This document shows, in pieces, positions 1 to 8,586 of a stretch of DNA of 64,000 nt (position 1 is its first letter; the number at the start of each line of letters is the position of its first letter). This stretch comes from Egibacteraceae bacterium (lineage in GTDB: Bacteria > Actinomycetota > Nitriliruptoria > Euzebyales > Egibacteraceae). The notes beneath the pieces are model-generated. The model was given only the letters and a program-made list of their open reading frames with translations. It did no database searches and was not told the origin of the DNA. Where the stretch lies: assembly GCA_035540635.1 (NCBI GenBank), contig DATLGH010000108.1, forward strand, positions 43,345 to 107,344, given 5' to 3'. Made by a program: the position numbers and the translations under genes.

Positions 1-919
1 CGGGGGCCTCACACGCCATGGCCTCGACGTTGACGAGGCCGAACGGCTCGTAGATCGACGGGCAGCAGAACACCGTGGCGTGGCTGAGCAGCTGCACGAC
101 GTCGGGTCTTGGGAGCATCTCGTCGATCCACACGACCTCCCGCCCGCCGCGCAGCGCCTCGACCCGCCCACGCACCTCGTCGGCGAGCGCGGGGGTGTCC
201 GGGGCGCCGGCGCAGAGCACCACCTGGATGTGCGGCGCGAGGCGGGCTGCGGCGTCGAGCAGGTGCACGATGCCCTTCTGGCGGGTGATCCTGCCCACGA
301 ACATGACCGACGGCCGCTCGGGGTCGACGCCGTGGCGCGCGAGGACGTCCGTGCGCGGGTCGGGGGCGTACACGTCGGTGTCGATGCCGTTGTGGATCAC
401 CGTCACCCGGTCGGGGTCGACGGCGGGGTAGCAGGCAAGGATGTCCCCTCGCATCTGCGCGCTCACGGCCACGACGGCGTCCGCGCCCTCCACGCCGGTG
501 CGCTCGGCGAACCGCGACAGCGCGTAGCCACCCCCGAGCTGCTCGGCCTTCCAGGGGCGCAGCGGCTCGAGGCTGTGCGTCGTCACGACGTGCGGGACGT
601 CGTGGGCGAGCTTCGCGAGGTGGCCCGCGAGGTTCGCGTACCACGTGTGGCTGTGGACGACGTCGCAGCCGTCCACGCCGGCGACCATCGCGAGGTCGAC
701 CGAGAGGTGGCGCAGCGCCTCGACGTGCGGCGCGTCCCCGCTCAGCGCATCCCATGGTGCGTACGCTCCCGCCACGAGCGGGTCGGTGCGCGGCGCGCCG
801 AAGCAGTGCACGGCGACGTCGACGAGCCCGGCGAGCTCGCGAGCGAGGTGCTCGACGTGCACGCCGGCCCCCCCGTAGACCTCCGGGGGGTACTCGCGGG
901 TCAGCAGGGCGACCCTCAT
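1..919 (-). CDS. glgA: Glycogen synthase / maltose-1-phosphate synthase, GT4 family (3' end cut by window)
   Basis: Cytosolic glucosyltransferase that uses ADP-glucose for glycogen-type alpha-glucan synthesis. In mycobacteria this family is GlgA/GlgM and can make maltose-1-phosphate. The reading frame starts at ATG 919 and stays open to base 2, giving 306 codons; the family is about 390 residues, so roughly the last 80 are missing beyond the edge. Visible family marks are the N-terminal [15 protein letters not shown] (residues 8-22), [14 protein letters not shown], the [10 protein letters not shown] linker into the second Rossmann domain, and the nucleotide-sugar site [17 protein letters not shown] at the edge. 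The start overlaps the glgC stop as ATGA, so the two are one translationally coupled unit that supplies and uses ADP-glucose. Confidence 0.93.
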   Translation of the reverse strand, partial: MRVALLTREYPPEVYGGAGVHVEHLARELAGLVDVAVHCFGAPRTDPLVAGAYAPWDALSGDAPHVEALRHLSVDLAMVAGVDGCDVVHSHTWYANLAGHLAKLAHDVPHVVTTHSLEPLRPWKAEQLGGGYALSRFAERTGVEGADAVVAVSAQMRGDILACYPAVDPDRVTVIHNGIDTDVYAPDPRTDVLARHGVDPERPSVMFVGRITRQKGIVHLLDAAARLAPHIQVVLCAGAPDTPALADEVRGRVEALRGGREVVWIDEMLPRPDVVQLLSHATVFCCPSIYEPFGLVNVEAMACEAP

Positions 920-2151
920 CCCGGCACGTGCTGGCCCTTGCCGATGACCACGACGCCTGCCTGCGAGACCGTGAACCGCTCGCGGTCGGCGGCCGCGTCG
1001 ACGCCGATGCGCGCGCCCTCGGGGATGCGAACGTTCTTGTCGACGATCGCGTTGCGGACCACGGCGCCGCGCCCGACGTCGACGTCGTGGAGCAGCACCG
1101 ACCCCTCCACCTCGGCGTGGGAGTGGACGAACACGCCGGGGGACAGCACCGAACCCCGCACCGTGCCCCCCGACACGACCGCCCCCGGGCTCACCATCGA
1201 GCTGAGCGCGACCCCGCGGCGGTCGGGCTCGTCGAAGACGAACTTCGCCGGCGGGGTCGGCGGCACCCAGGTGTGGATCGGCCAGCGGCGGTTGTAGAGG
1301 TTGAAGATCGGATGGACGGACACGAGGTCCATGTGCGCCTCGTAGTAGGAATCGAGGGTCCCGACGTCCCGCCAGTAGGCGCGGTCGCGGTCGGTGGCGC
1401 CCGGCACGTCGTTTCCGGCGAAGTCGTAGACGTGCGCCGCGCCTGCGTCGACGAGCATGGGGATGACGCTGCCGCCGATGTCGTGCGCGCTCTGCTCGTC
1501 GCTGGCGTCGGCGGTGACCGCCTCGACGAGAACCTTCGTCGTAAAGACGTAGTTGCCCATCGAGGCGTACACGTGGTCGGGGTCACCGGGGATGGGCTCG
1601 GGGTCGTCGGGCTTCTCGCGGAACGCCGCGACGCGGGTGCCCCCGCCGCGCTCGAGCACGCCGAACTGGTTCGCCTGCTCGATCGGCATGGGGATGGCGG
1701 CGACCGTCACCCCGGCGCCGCTTGTGATGTGCTGGTCGACCATCTGCCGGGGGTCCATCCGGTAGATGTGGTCGGCACCGAAGACGCACACGTAGTCGGG
1801 GCGTTCGTCGGCGAGGAGGTTGAAGTTCTGGTAGATCGCGTCGGCCGAACCGGCGAACCAACGCGGGCCGCGGCGCATCTGCGCGGGGACCGGGACGACA
1901 TAGTTGCCGAGCAGCGGCGACAGGCGCCAGGTGGTCGCGATGTGGCGGTCGAGGCTGTGGCTCTTGTACTGGGTGAGCACGACGACGCGCCGCAGGTCAC
2001 CGTTGATGAGGTTGGACAGGGCGAAGTCGATGAGCCGGTAGACCCCGCCGAACGGCACGGCCGGCTTGGCACGGTCAGCGGTCAGCGGGGCGAGGCGCCG
2101 GCCCTCACCGCCGGCGAGGACGATGGCGAGCACGTCGGGCTGGTCTGGCAC
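916..2151 (-). CDS. glgC: Glucose-1-phosphate adenylyltransferase
   Basis: Makes ADP-glucose from ATP and glucose-1-phosphate, the committed step of bacterial glycogen synthesis. It is 411 residues, full family length. The N-terminal nucleotidyltransferase signature [18 protein letters not shown] (residues 13-30) is followed by the [16 protein letters not shown] block, the [11 protein letters not shown] substrate loop, GADHIYRMD, and a C-terminal left-handed beta-helix with hexapeptide-like repeats ([22 protein letters not shown]). The stop overlaps the glgA start by ATGA. The intergenic space to the upstream pgi is only about 40 bases, so all three may share a transcript. The start ATG 2151 gives the usual short lead before the nucleotide-binding loop. 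Confidence 0.96.
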   Translation of the reverse strand: MPDQPDVLAIVLAGGEGRRLAPLTADRAKPAVPFGGVYRLIDFALSNLINGDLRRVVVLTQYKSHSLDRHIATTWRLSPLLGNYVVPVPAQMRRGPRWFAGSADAIYQNFNLLADERPDYVCVFGADHIYRMDPRQMVDQHITSGAGVTVAAIPMPIEQANQFGVLERGGGTRVAAFREKPDDPEPIPGDPDHVYASMGNYVFTTKVLVEAVTADASDEQSAHDIGGSVIPMLVDAGAAHVYDFAGNDVPGATDRDRAYWRDVGTLDSYYEAHMDLVSVHPIFNLYNRRWPIHTWVPPTPPAKFVFDEPDRRGVALSSMVSPGAVVSGGTVRGSVLSPGVFVHSHAEVEGSVLLHDVDVGRGAVVRNAIVDKNVRIPEGARIGVDAAADRERFTVSQAGVVVIGKGQHVPG

Positions 2152-2192
2152 GGCCTCACCCTAGCGAACTAGCGACCGAGCGGCGCCAGGGG

Positions 2193-3794
2193 TCACGCGA
2201 AGTTCGCGGCGAGGTCCTCGACGAGGCGTTCGAGCTCGGCGGGGCCGGTGACCGCGTGCTGGGTCACCCGCCGCCCGTGGTCGCGGAGGCTGCGAAGGTC
2301 TCCGAGCGCCTGGGCGCGCACGAGCGTGGCGAAGTCGTAGTCCCGGCCGGGGATGGCGGGCCCGGCGGGGGGCGCGTCGACGATCTGCAACGCCACCACG
2401 GTGGCGGGTCCGCCTTTGTGCAGCTGCCCGGTCGAGTGCAGGAAGCGCGGGCCCCACCCGACGGTCGTCGCGACGCGGCGACGGTCGCGCACGATGCCCC
2501 GCAGGCGCGCGAGCGCGGCGCCGTAGTCGGCGCGGGCCGGCAGGTAGGCCTGCAGGGCGAGGTAGTCGCCGGGCTTCAGCGTGTCGAGCAGCGCAGCGAC
2601 GTCACCCCTCTCGGGCTCGGGCAGTCGCCCGCCGGCGTACTCGGCGAGCACCATCCGGGTGTTCGTCTTCGACTCGGTGACGTTCGGCTCGTCGAAGGGG
2701 TTCACGCCGAGCACCGCACCAGCGAGCGCGGTGGCGATCTCCCACTGCACGAACGCCCCGCCCAGCGCCGTTCGCTCGTCGAGGTCGAGGGTGAGCACCG
2801 GCTGGCCGGCGTCGGCGAGCGCGGTCGTGTCGGGGCCGACACCGCCGAGGCGGTAGGCGACGAACGCCCGGTCTTCCCCGTAGACCTCCGGCCCGCCGGG
2901 CGGCTCACCGACGACGGGCACGATGCCGACGCCGTTCTTGCCGGTGGACTCAGCGACGAGCTGCTCGACCCAGTCGCCGAGGGACGCGACCGGGTCGGGC
3001 AGCAGGAGGGTGAGCTTGTCCCGGCCGCGGCGGGCAAGACCGCCCATGAAGGCGGCGAGCTGCGCGGCTGGGTTGTCCTCGAGGGCCACGCCGGGTCCGC
3101 ACCGTCGCGCCATCGCGCCACCCGACTCCCACACCGCGTCGATGTCCACGCCGACGAGGGCGGCCGGCAGCATCCCGAACAGCGACAGCGCCGAGTAGCG
3201 CCCGCCGATGTCGGGCCGGTTGTTCCACACCGCCCGCCACCCCTCGCCGCGCGCCTGGGCGTCGAGGTCCGAGCCGGGATCGGTGATCGCCGCGAGGTGC
3301 GCGGGCCCGGGGACCAGCGCGGCCGCGTGGGCAGCGACCGCCCGGGTCTCCTCGGTGGTCCCCGACTTGCTCGACACCACGACGAGCGTGTTCGTGAGGT
3401 CGCTGTCGTCGAGGGCGGCGGCGATCGCCTCGGGGTGCGTGGAGTCGAGGACGGTCAGCTGCGACGCGGCTGCCTCCCCCGCGAAGGTCCGGCTGAAGAC
3501 CTCCGGTGCGAGGCTCGAGCCGCCCATGCCGGCGAGGACCACCCGCGCCAGCCCGTCGGCGCGCACCGCCCTGGCGAACACCGGCAGCCGCTCGCGCCAC
3601 TCCGGATGGCCGCCGACGACGTCGAGCCATCCGAGGCGCTCCATGATGTCCTGCTGAACCCCCGGGCTCATCGACCACACCGCGGGGTCGCGGTGGAACA
3701 GGCGGCTGACGGCGTCGAGCTCCCCCAGCTCCCTGAGCGCCTGCCGGATGGGCTCGAGGCGCATGAGCACGGCGGTGTCGGGCGCGGCCGTCAT
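2193..3794 (-). CDS. pgi: Glucose-6-phosphate isomerase (transaldolase-fusion type)
   Basis: Interconverts glucose-6-phosphate and fructose-6-phosphate and here feeds glucose-1-phosphate supply for glgC/glgA. The 533-residue protein has the SIS-type marks GMGGSSLAPEV (residues 89-99) and SSKSGTTEET (141-150), and a second sugar-isomerase half with GVGIVPVVGEP and EWATA-like helices. The sequence resembles the Pgi half of actinobacterial transaldolase/Pgi fusions more than E. coli Pgi. The frame stays open far upstream into Arg/Pro-rich noise; I choose ATG 3794 (MTAAPDTAVLMRLEP) because homology-like sequence begins there. ATG codons slightly downstream (MRLEP) or upstream remain possible. It is divergent from the FAH gene. 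Confidence 0.92.
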   Translation of the reverse strand: MTAAPDTAVLMRLEPIRQALRELGELDAVSRLFHRDPAVWSMSPGVQQDIMERLGWLDVVGGHPEWRERLPVFARAVRADGLARVVLAGMGGSSLAPEVFSRTFAGEAAASQLTVLDSTHPEAIAAALDDSDLTNTLVVVSSKSGTTEETRAVAAHAAALVPGPAHLAAITDPGSDLDAQARGEGWRAVWNNRPDIGGRYSALSLFGMLPAALVGVDIDAVWESGGAMARRCGPGVALEDNPAAQLAAFMGGLARRGRDKLTLLLPDPVASLGDWVEQLVAESTGKNGVGIVPVVGEPPGGPEVYGEDRAFVAYRLGGVGPDTTALADAGQPVLTLDLDERTALGGAFVQWEIATALAGAVLGVNPFDEPNVTESKTNTRMVLAEYAGGRLPEPERGDVAALLDTLKPGDYLALQAYLPARADYGAALARLRGIVRDRRRVATTVGWGPRFLHSTGQLHKGGPATVVALQIVDAPPAGPAIPGRDYDFATLVRAQALGDLRSLRDHGRRVTQHAVTGPAELERLVEDLAANFA

Positions 3795-3963
3795 GCCGCC
3801 GTACCGCGTGGGTGGCGGATCGCCGCCGTGTCGGGGAAGTCTGGCGTTCGCTGTAGGGGATGTGGCAGCCGGGCAGCCGACCGCCATGCGCGTGAGGTAG
3901 CCATGGCCGGAGCCTAGCGGTGGCAGGCTCGGGGGGCGATCGACGGGTTTGAAGGGAGCGAGC

Positions 3964-4854
3964 ATGCGGGTGGCGCGCTGGCGCGACGGGACGGGAACGG
4001 AGTGGGTTGGCACGCTCGAGGAAGCGCGCCTGCAGCCCGTGGAGCGGGTCGAGGGAGCCCGGCAGGGCGACGCCGCGGTGGTTGCGCTGGCGAGCGCCGG
4101 CGCCCGACCGGGCCTTGCGGGTCCACCCGTCGACCCTGGCGGCGTCCGCCTCCTCGCGCCAGTGCGCCAGCCCCCTTCGGTCCGCGACTTCTCCGCCTTC
4201 GAGCAGCACGTCGCCACGGCACGCGCCGCCCGCGGCGAGGCCGTCCCCGCCGAGTGGTACGACCTGCCGGTCTTCTACTTCTCCAATCCCCACGCGGTGC
4301 ACGGCCCCGACGAGGAGGTGCTGCGGCCGCAGACCACGAAGCTCGACTACGAGCTCGAGGTCGCCGCGGTGATCGGCCGGGACGGGCGCGACCTCGACGA
4401 GGCGGGCGCCCTCGCGGCCATCGCCGGCTACACGATCTTCAACGACCTGTCCGCCCGTGACGTCCAGGCCCGCGAGATGCGGGTCGGGCTCGGCCCCGCG
4501 AAGGGCAAGGACTTCGCGAGCGTGCTCGGGCCGGTGCTCGTCACCCCCGACGAGCTCGACGGCAGCCGCCTGCGCCCACGCGCGGCGATGATCGCCCGTG
4601 TGAACGGGGTGGAGTGGTCACGCGGGGAGCTCGCCGACCTGCACCACACGTTCGCCGACATGATCGTGCACGCCTCCCGCGACGCGGTCGTCCGCGCCGG
4701 CGACGTGATCGGGTCGGGCACGGTCGGGACCGGGTGCATCCTCGAGCTCGCCGCCGCGCACGGCGCGGAGCGCTACCCCTGGTTGGCCCCCGGTGACGTC
4801 GTCGAGCTCGAGGTCGCCGGCATCGGGGTGCTGCGCACGCCGATAGCCGGCTAG
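3964..4854 (+). CDS. Fumarylacetoacetate hydrolase family protein
   Basis: Metal-dependent C-C hydrolase of the FAH superfamily. Placed 80 bases before a homogentisate 1,2-dioxygenase, it most likely hydrolyses fumarylacetoacetate or maleylacetoacetate at the end of tyrosine/phenylalanine degradation. The 296-residue protein shows VRDFSAFEQHV, the PQTTKLDYELEVAAVIG metal-binding glutamate block, IAGYTIFNDLSARDVQ and KGKDFASVLGPVLVTPDEL, and ends with the family SGTVGTGC glycine loop. ATG 3964 is preferred over an upstream in-frame TTG (3949) because AGGGAG sits 7 bases before it. Family membership is secure; the exact substrate is inferred from the neighbour. Confidence 0.9.
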   Translation: MRVARWRDGTGTEWVGTLEEARLQPVERVEGARQGDAAVVALASAGARPGLAGPPVDPGGVRLLAPVRQPPSVRDFSAFEQHVATARAARGEAVPAEWYDLPVFYFSNPHAVHGPDEEVLRPQTTKLDYELEVAAVIGRDGRDLDEAGALAAIAGYTIFNDLSARDVQAREMRVGLGPAKGKDFASVLGPVLVTPDELDGSRLRPRAAMIARVNGVEWSRGELADLHHTFADMIVHASRDAVVRAGDVIGSGTVGTGCILELAAAHGAERYPWLAPGDVVELEVAGIGVLRTPIAG

Positions 4855-4933
4855 TGGGGCTCCGGCCCGGGTCGGGGCGGGCGCCCGCGGGTCGGCGCTC
4901 GTCTACCCTTGGGTCGTCGAGGGAGGCTGCGAG

Positions 4934-6139
4934 ATGCCGTACTACCGTCGCGTGGGTGAGGTTCCCCGCAAGCGCCACACGCAGTTTCGGCGGCCCGACG
5001 GGGGGCTGTACGCCGAGGAGCTCGTCGGGGCGGAGGGCTTCTCCTCCGACGCGGCGCTGCTCTACCATCAGCGGATCCCCACGGCCATCGTGGCGGCGGA
5101 GGCGCTGTCCGCCGAGCCGGACCGGCTCACGCCGAACCATCCTCTGAAGCCCCGCCACCTGCGCACCCACGCGTTGAAGACGGGCGGCGACGCCGTGGGC
5201 GGGCGCCAGCTGCTGCTCGCGAACGACGACGTGCGGATCTCCTACGCCGCGGTCGACACCGCGAGCCCGCTGTACCGCAACGCCGTCGGGGACGAGCTCG
5301 TCTACGTCGAGTCGGGCACGCTCACCCTCGAGAGCGTCTACGGGTCCCTGCCCGCCGGGGCCGGCGACTACGTCATCGTCCCCGCATCGGTCACGCACCG
5401 CTGGGTGCCCAACGCCGCCGGCGGCGCCCCGGCGCGCCTGCTCGTCGTCGAGGCCACCGGCCACGTCACGACGCCCGACCGCTACCTCTCCAAGCGCGGG
5501 CAGTTCCTCGAGCACGCGCCCTACCACGAGCGCGACCTGCGCGCCCCCGGGGAGCCGCTGATCGTCGAGGACGGAGAGACCGACGTCGTCGTGCGCCACC
5601 GTGTCGGCCTGACCCGGTTCACGTACGCCGCGCACCCCTTCGACGTCGTCGGCTGGGACGGATGCCTGTACCCCTATGCGTTCAACATCGCCGACTTCGA
5701 GCCGATCACCGGCCGGATCCACCAGCCCCCGCCGGTGCACCAGACCTTCGCGGGGCCCCGGTTCGTCGTGTGCAGCTTCGTGCCGCGCATGTTCGACTAC
5801 CACCCGCAGGCCGTCCCCGCGCCGTACAACCACGCGAACGTCGACTCCGACGAGGTCCTGTTCTACGTCGGGGGCAACTTCATGAGCCGGGTGGGCGCGG
5901 GCATCGAGCTCGGGTCCGCCACCCTGCACCCGGCCGGGCTCACCCACGGACCGCAGCCGGGCAGCGTGGAGGCCTCGATCGGCAAGGAGGCCACGGACGA
6001 GACCGCCGTCATGATCGACACGTTCCGCCCCCTCCACCTCGGCCCGGCGGCGCGCTCCTGCGAGGACGAGGGCTACGCCTGGTCCTGGGCGCGCGGCCTC
6101 GCGGCCGGCGAAGCCGCCCCGCCCGAGTCGATCGCCTGA
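4934..6139 (+). CDS. hmgA: Homogentisate 1,2-dioxygenase
   Basis: Non-haem iron ring-cleaving dioxygenase that turns homogentisate into maleylacetoacetate. 401 residues, in the range of the actinobacterial family. It begins MPYYRRVGEVPRKRHTQFRRP, typical of the N-terminal domain, carries a cupin-like core (DELVYVESGTLTLES, GDYVIVPASVTHRW), and has the C-terminal iron-ligand region PYNHANVDSDE and LTHGPQPG. A GAGGGAGG ribosome site lies just upstream of ATG 4934. Co-directional with the FAH gene (79-base gap), so probably one operon. No hydroxyphenylpyruvate dioxygenase or maleylacetoacetate isomerase is in the window. The 3' end overlaps the convergent gene below by 67 bases. Confidence 0.95.
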   Translation: MPYYRRVGEVPRKRHTQFRRPDGGLYAEELVGAEGFSSDAALLYHQRIPTAIVAAEALSAEPDRLTPNHPLKPRHLRTHALKTGGDAVGGRQLLLANDDVRISYAAVDTASPLYRNAVGDELVYVESGTLTLESVYGSLPAGAGDYVIVPASVTHRWVPNAAGGAPARLLVVEATGHVTTPDRYLSKRGQFLEHAPYHERDLRAPGEPLIVEDGETDVVVRHRVGLTRFTYAAHPFDVVGWDGCLYPYAFNIADFEPITGRIHQPPPVHQTFAGPRFVVCSFVPRMFDYHPQAVPAPYNHANVDSDEVLFYVGGNFMSRVGAGIELGSATLHPAGLTHGPQPGSVEASIGKEATDETAVMIDTFRPLHLGPAARSCEDEGYAWSWARGLAAGEAAPPESIA

Positions 6140-6816
6140 CCCGAGCCCGCCCGGGGGGCGAAGGTGCCAAGGCGCAGGCGCAGCGCCGCTGTCAGGGTGG
6201 GGGAGCGGCGGACCCGGAGCCAGCGCACAAGGTGGTCGTTCGGGAAGAACTCCTGCCAGTCGCGGCCGCGCGGGTCGCGGCCGAGCACGGGCTCGAGCGC
6301 GTCGAGGGACGGCTCCAGCGGCCCGAGCAGCGAGCCGTCGAGGCGCAGCTCGAGGTCGACCCACACGGGGTCGGCCATGGGGGGCCGTCCGGCCCAGGCG
6401 CCGTCGAGGCGCTCCCGCCACGCGCGCTTGTCCTCGCGCCGCCCCGGCTGCGGCAAACGGTACCCGGTGGCGTCGAGCAGGACGGGCCCCGGCGCTCGGC
6501 GCCGCCGCAGCGTCGCGACGCCGAGCGGCTCGATCACCACGCCGGGGAAGGTCCCGTCCCGGCGGGTGGCAAGGACGGCGTCGAGGCCCGCGAACCCCTT
6601 GCGGCAGACGCCGGCGTCGCGCAGGCCGGCGAGCGTCTCCTCGGCGAGGGTGTCGAGGTCGACCCACCGTGCCGGCGGGAGGGTGAACGCCAGGGCGATG
6701 CCGTCCGCCGGCGGAGCACCCGCGGCTGCCGTGCTGACGCGCTCGCGCCACGCCGGCCCGGAGCCGCCCCGGCCACGGCCGGTGGGGCGCCCGGCGACGT
6801 GGATGGCGGTGCTCAC
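6073..6816 (-). CDS. Hypothetical protein, weak RusA-like pattern
   Basis: A 247-residue soluble protein I do not recognise with confidence. Codon third positions and the amino-acid make-up (PVWVDLELRLDGSLLGPLEP, DWQEFFPNDHLVRWLRVRR) support real coding. Residues 45-90 read ALAFTLPPARWVDLDTLAEE then TLAGLRDAGVCRKGFAGLD. This recalls the DLDN...LDAL..G...D arrangement of RusA-type Holliday-junction resolvases, but the DN becomes DT and the spacing of the last aspartate is longer. It overlaps the 3' end of hmgA by 67 bases, tail to tail, which is unusual and could mean the true C-terminus is the least certain part. Confidence 0.6.
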   Translation of the reverse strand: MSTAIHVAGRPTGRGRGGSGPAWRERVSTAAAGAPPADGIALAFTLPPARWVDLDTLAEETLAGLRDAGVCRKGFAGLDAVLATRRDGTFPGVVIEPLGVATLRRRRAPGPVLLDATGYRLPQPGRREDKRAWRERLDGAWAGRPPMADPVWVDLELRLDGSLLGPLEPSLDALEPVLGRDPRGRDWQEFFPNDHLVRWLRVRRSPTLTAALRLRLGTFAPRAGSGQAIDSGGAASPAARPRAQDQA

Positions 6817-6875
6817 ACCGGCGTCTCCGTCGCGGCCGCGCGGTCGGGGGGACGAACGCCGCGGCGAACCACGCC

Positions 6876-7103
6876 TCAGTCGGTGCGGTCGGTGCCCTCG
6901 GCCGCCGCGTCGAGGACGGCGATGAGCATGGGGTCGACGACGAGCTCTCCGTCGTCTCGGCCCGGCTCCCGCCGCAGGCGCCAGCCCACCGCGGTGGCGA
7001 TGTACACCCGCAGCAGCCCGTCGCCGTCCCGGCCGATGACGACCGTGCGCGTGGCGTGCGCGACACGCAGCGGGAGCGATCTCGCGGAGGTGTAGACGGT
7101 CAT
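6876..7103 (-). CDS. Small hypothetical protein
   Basis: A 75-residue ORF starting MTVYTSARSLPLRVAH at ATG 7103; a GTG 18 bases upstream (7121) is in frame. The middle (TRTVVIGRDGDGLLRVYIATAVGWRLRR) looks like a small beta-rich protein and the tail is acidic. GC-rich third positions support it. It lies 59 bases upstream of, and is co-directional with, the hypothetical gene at 6816, so the two may be co-transcribed. No family recognised. Confidence 0.5.
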   Translation of the reverse strand: MTVYTSARSLPLRVAHATRTVVIGRDGDGLLRVYIATAVGWRLRREPGRDDGELVVDPMLIAVLDAAAEGTDRTD

Positions 7104-7179
7104 CACCCGACTCTTCGACACGCAGCGGTCTCCGATTGAGTAACGAGCGGGACGCCTTGACGGTTCGGGTCGCTTCGGC

Positions 7180-7671
7180 TCAGCGGCCGAGGAGGACCCA
7201 GGCGATCCAGCACCCGATCATCATGACGCCGACGCCGAGCTCGACGAGCGCGCCGAGGCCGAACCCGATGACGACGCCCACGGTGACCTGCCAGGCGGCG
7301 CGCGGGTCGCGGAGGCGGGCGGTCTCGGCCAGCCACACACCACCGACCGCCCCGACGGGCAGGCCGAGGACGGGTATGACGACGAAGCCGACGACCGCAC
7401 CGACCAGGCCCGCCAGCAGGCTCGTGGTGGGCGCACCACGGCGTGTGCCGCCCCGGTGGGGCAGCACGAGCTTCGCGACCGTGCCGACCAGGGCGAGCAC
7501 GCTCATGGCGGCGAACGCGACCCTACCCACGGTGCCGAACCCCGCGATCAACCCGTACACGAGCCCGGCCGCCCACACCAACGCGAGACCGGGCCACACG
7601 GGGACGACCGTGCCGGCCAGTCCGGTGAGCATGACAAGGCCGACGAGGACGACACCGAGGAGGCTCACCAC
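7180..7671 (-). CDS. DUF456 family membrane protein
   Basis: About 163 residues with four or more hydrophobic helices and the glycine-rich signature of DUF456 proteins (GTVVPVWPGLALVWAAGLVYGL near the N-terminus, VGAVVGFVVIPVLGLPVGAVGGVWLAE in the middle, VGVVIGFGLGALVELGVGVMM at the end). These are inner-membrane proteins of unknown function. The frame is open upstream, but membrane sequence begins at VVSLLGVVLVGLVMLTG. I therefore place the start at the GTG pair 7671/7668 behind a GGGGGC stretch. It is divergent from the gene at 7911. Confidence 0.8.
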   Translation of the reverse strand: MVSLLGVVLVGLVMLTGLAGTVVPVWPGLALVWAAGLVYGLIAGFGTVGRVAFAAMSVLALVGTVAKLVLPHRGGTRRGAPTTSLLAGLVGAVVGFVVIPVLGLPVGAVGGVWLAETARLRDPRAAWQVTVGVVIGFGLGALVELGVGVMMIGCWIAWVLLGR

Positions 7672-7910
7672 CGCCCCCGGCCCCAGGTGGTCATGCCGCG
7701 CAGGATGCCAGACCGCCGGTGCGCCCGCGCGCCGCAGCATCGACGTCGCCGAGCCGGCGCCATCGTTCGGCGGCGACTGCGCCACGGCCCTGCGCGAACT
7801 CGCCGGCACCTACGATCGACGGATCATCGAGATCGTCGAGCAGGGCCGCGCCGGCGTCGACACGCTCGTCGAGCCGGGCCGCGGCTGCCCGACCCCATAG
7901 GAGGAGCAGC

Positions 7911-8513
7911 ATGTTCCTGCGCATCGTGCAGGCCCGATGCACCGACGAGCAGGCGGTGCGCCGGCTGTGGAAGGAATGGGCCGACGCCGCCGCGACGATC
8001 TCCGGATGGCTGGGCTCCACCGGTGGGGTCACCCGCGAGGGGACCTTGTTCCTGCTGTCGCGCTACGACTCCGCGCAGGCCGCCCGCGCACACGCCGACA
8101 GCGCGCAACACGCCGCGTGGCTCGAGGCGGCGGGCGCCGGCCTCGACGGGGCCCCGACCGTCCGGGAGACCGCCGACGTGCACGCCGTCGGCGACCCCGA
8201 ACCGGCCGAGGCCGGCTTCCTCCAGATCATGGAGGCCCGGGTGGCCGACCGCCGACGGTGGGAGGAGATCGAGGAGGGTCTGGCCGACGCGTTCACCGCA
8301 CACCGGCCGGACTTCGTCGGGGGCTACCGGGCATGGGTCTCCGCCGATCGGGTCTGCGCGGTGGACTACTTCACGTCCGAAGCCGAAGCCCGCGCAGGCG
8401 AGGCCAAGCCCCCGCCGCCGGATCTTCAGGCGGGGTTCGAGCAGTGGATCGCCATGCTCGACGAGATCGTCTGGCACAACATCGCCGACCCCTGGATCGC
8501 CACCGTCCCGTGA
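7911..8513 (+). CDS. Hypothetical protein with two ABM-like halves
   Basis: A 200-residue cytosolic protein preceded by a strong GGAGGAGC ribosome site 5 bases from ATG 7911. The two halves resemble each other: MFLRIVQARCTDEQAVRRLW at the start and FLQIMEARVADRRRWEEIEE from about residue 104. Each is followed by a stretch with the strand-helix rhythm of antibiotic-biosynthesis-monooxygenase (dimeric alpha/beta barrel) domains. The internal duplication is visible in the sequence; the ABM-like fold is my inference. No catalytic residues can be assigned. It converges on the GCS2 gene with a 73-base gap. Confidence 0.75.
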   Translation: MFLRIVQARCTDEQAVRRLWKEWADAAATISGWLGSTGGVTREGTLFLLSRYDSAQAARAHADSAQHAAWLEAAGAGLDGAPTVRETADVHAVGDPEPAEAGFLQIMEARVADRRRWEEIEEGLADAFTAHRPDFVGGYRAWVSADRVCAVDYFTSEAEARAGEAKPPPPDLQAGFEQWIAMLDEIVWHNIADPWIATVP

Positions 8514-8586
8514 CCCCGGGCGCCGGCCTCGGCCTGTTGTGCCCGGACCGGCCAGACGTGCGCGGTGCGGTGCCAGCCGCGAGCGT

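Noticed and set aside
80..1297. 405-codon + strand frame across glgA/glgC
   Set aside because: Antisense shadow; the - strand frames match GlgA and GlgC over their whole length.
4541..7066. 841-codon frame on the - strand
   Set aside because: Shadow across hmgA and two real - strand genes in another frame; Arg/Pro-rich and without domains.
7770..7900. + strand stretch reading ATALRELAGTYDRRIIEIVEQ with high GC3 just before the gene at 7911
   Set aside because: It looks coding, but I found no ATG, GTG or TTG in frame close upstream and it would overlap the DUF456 promoter region; possibly a remnant, not annotated.
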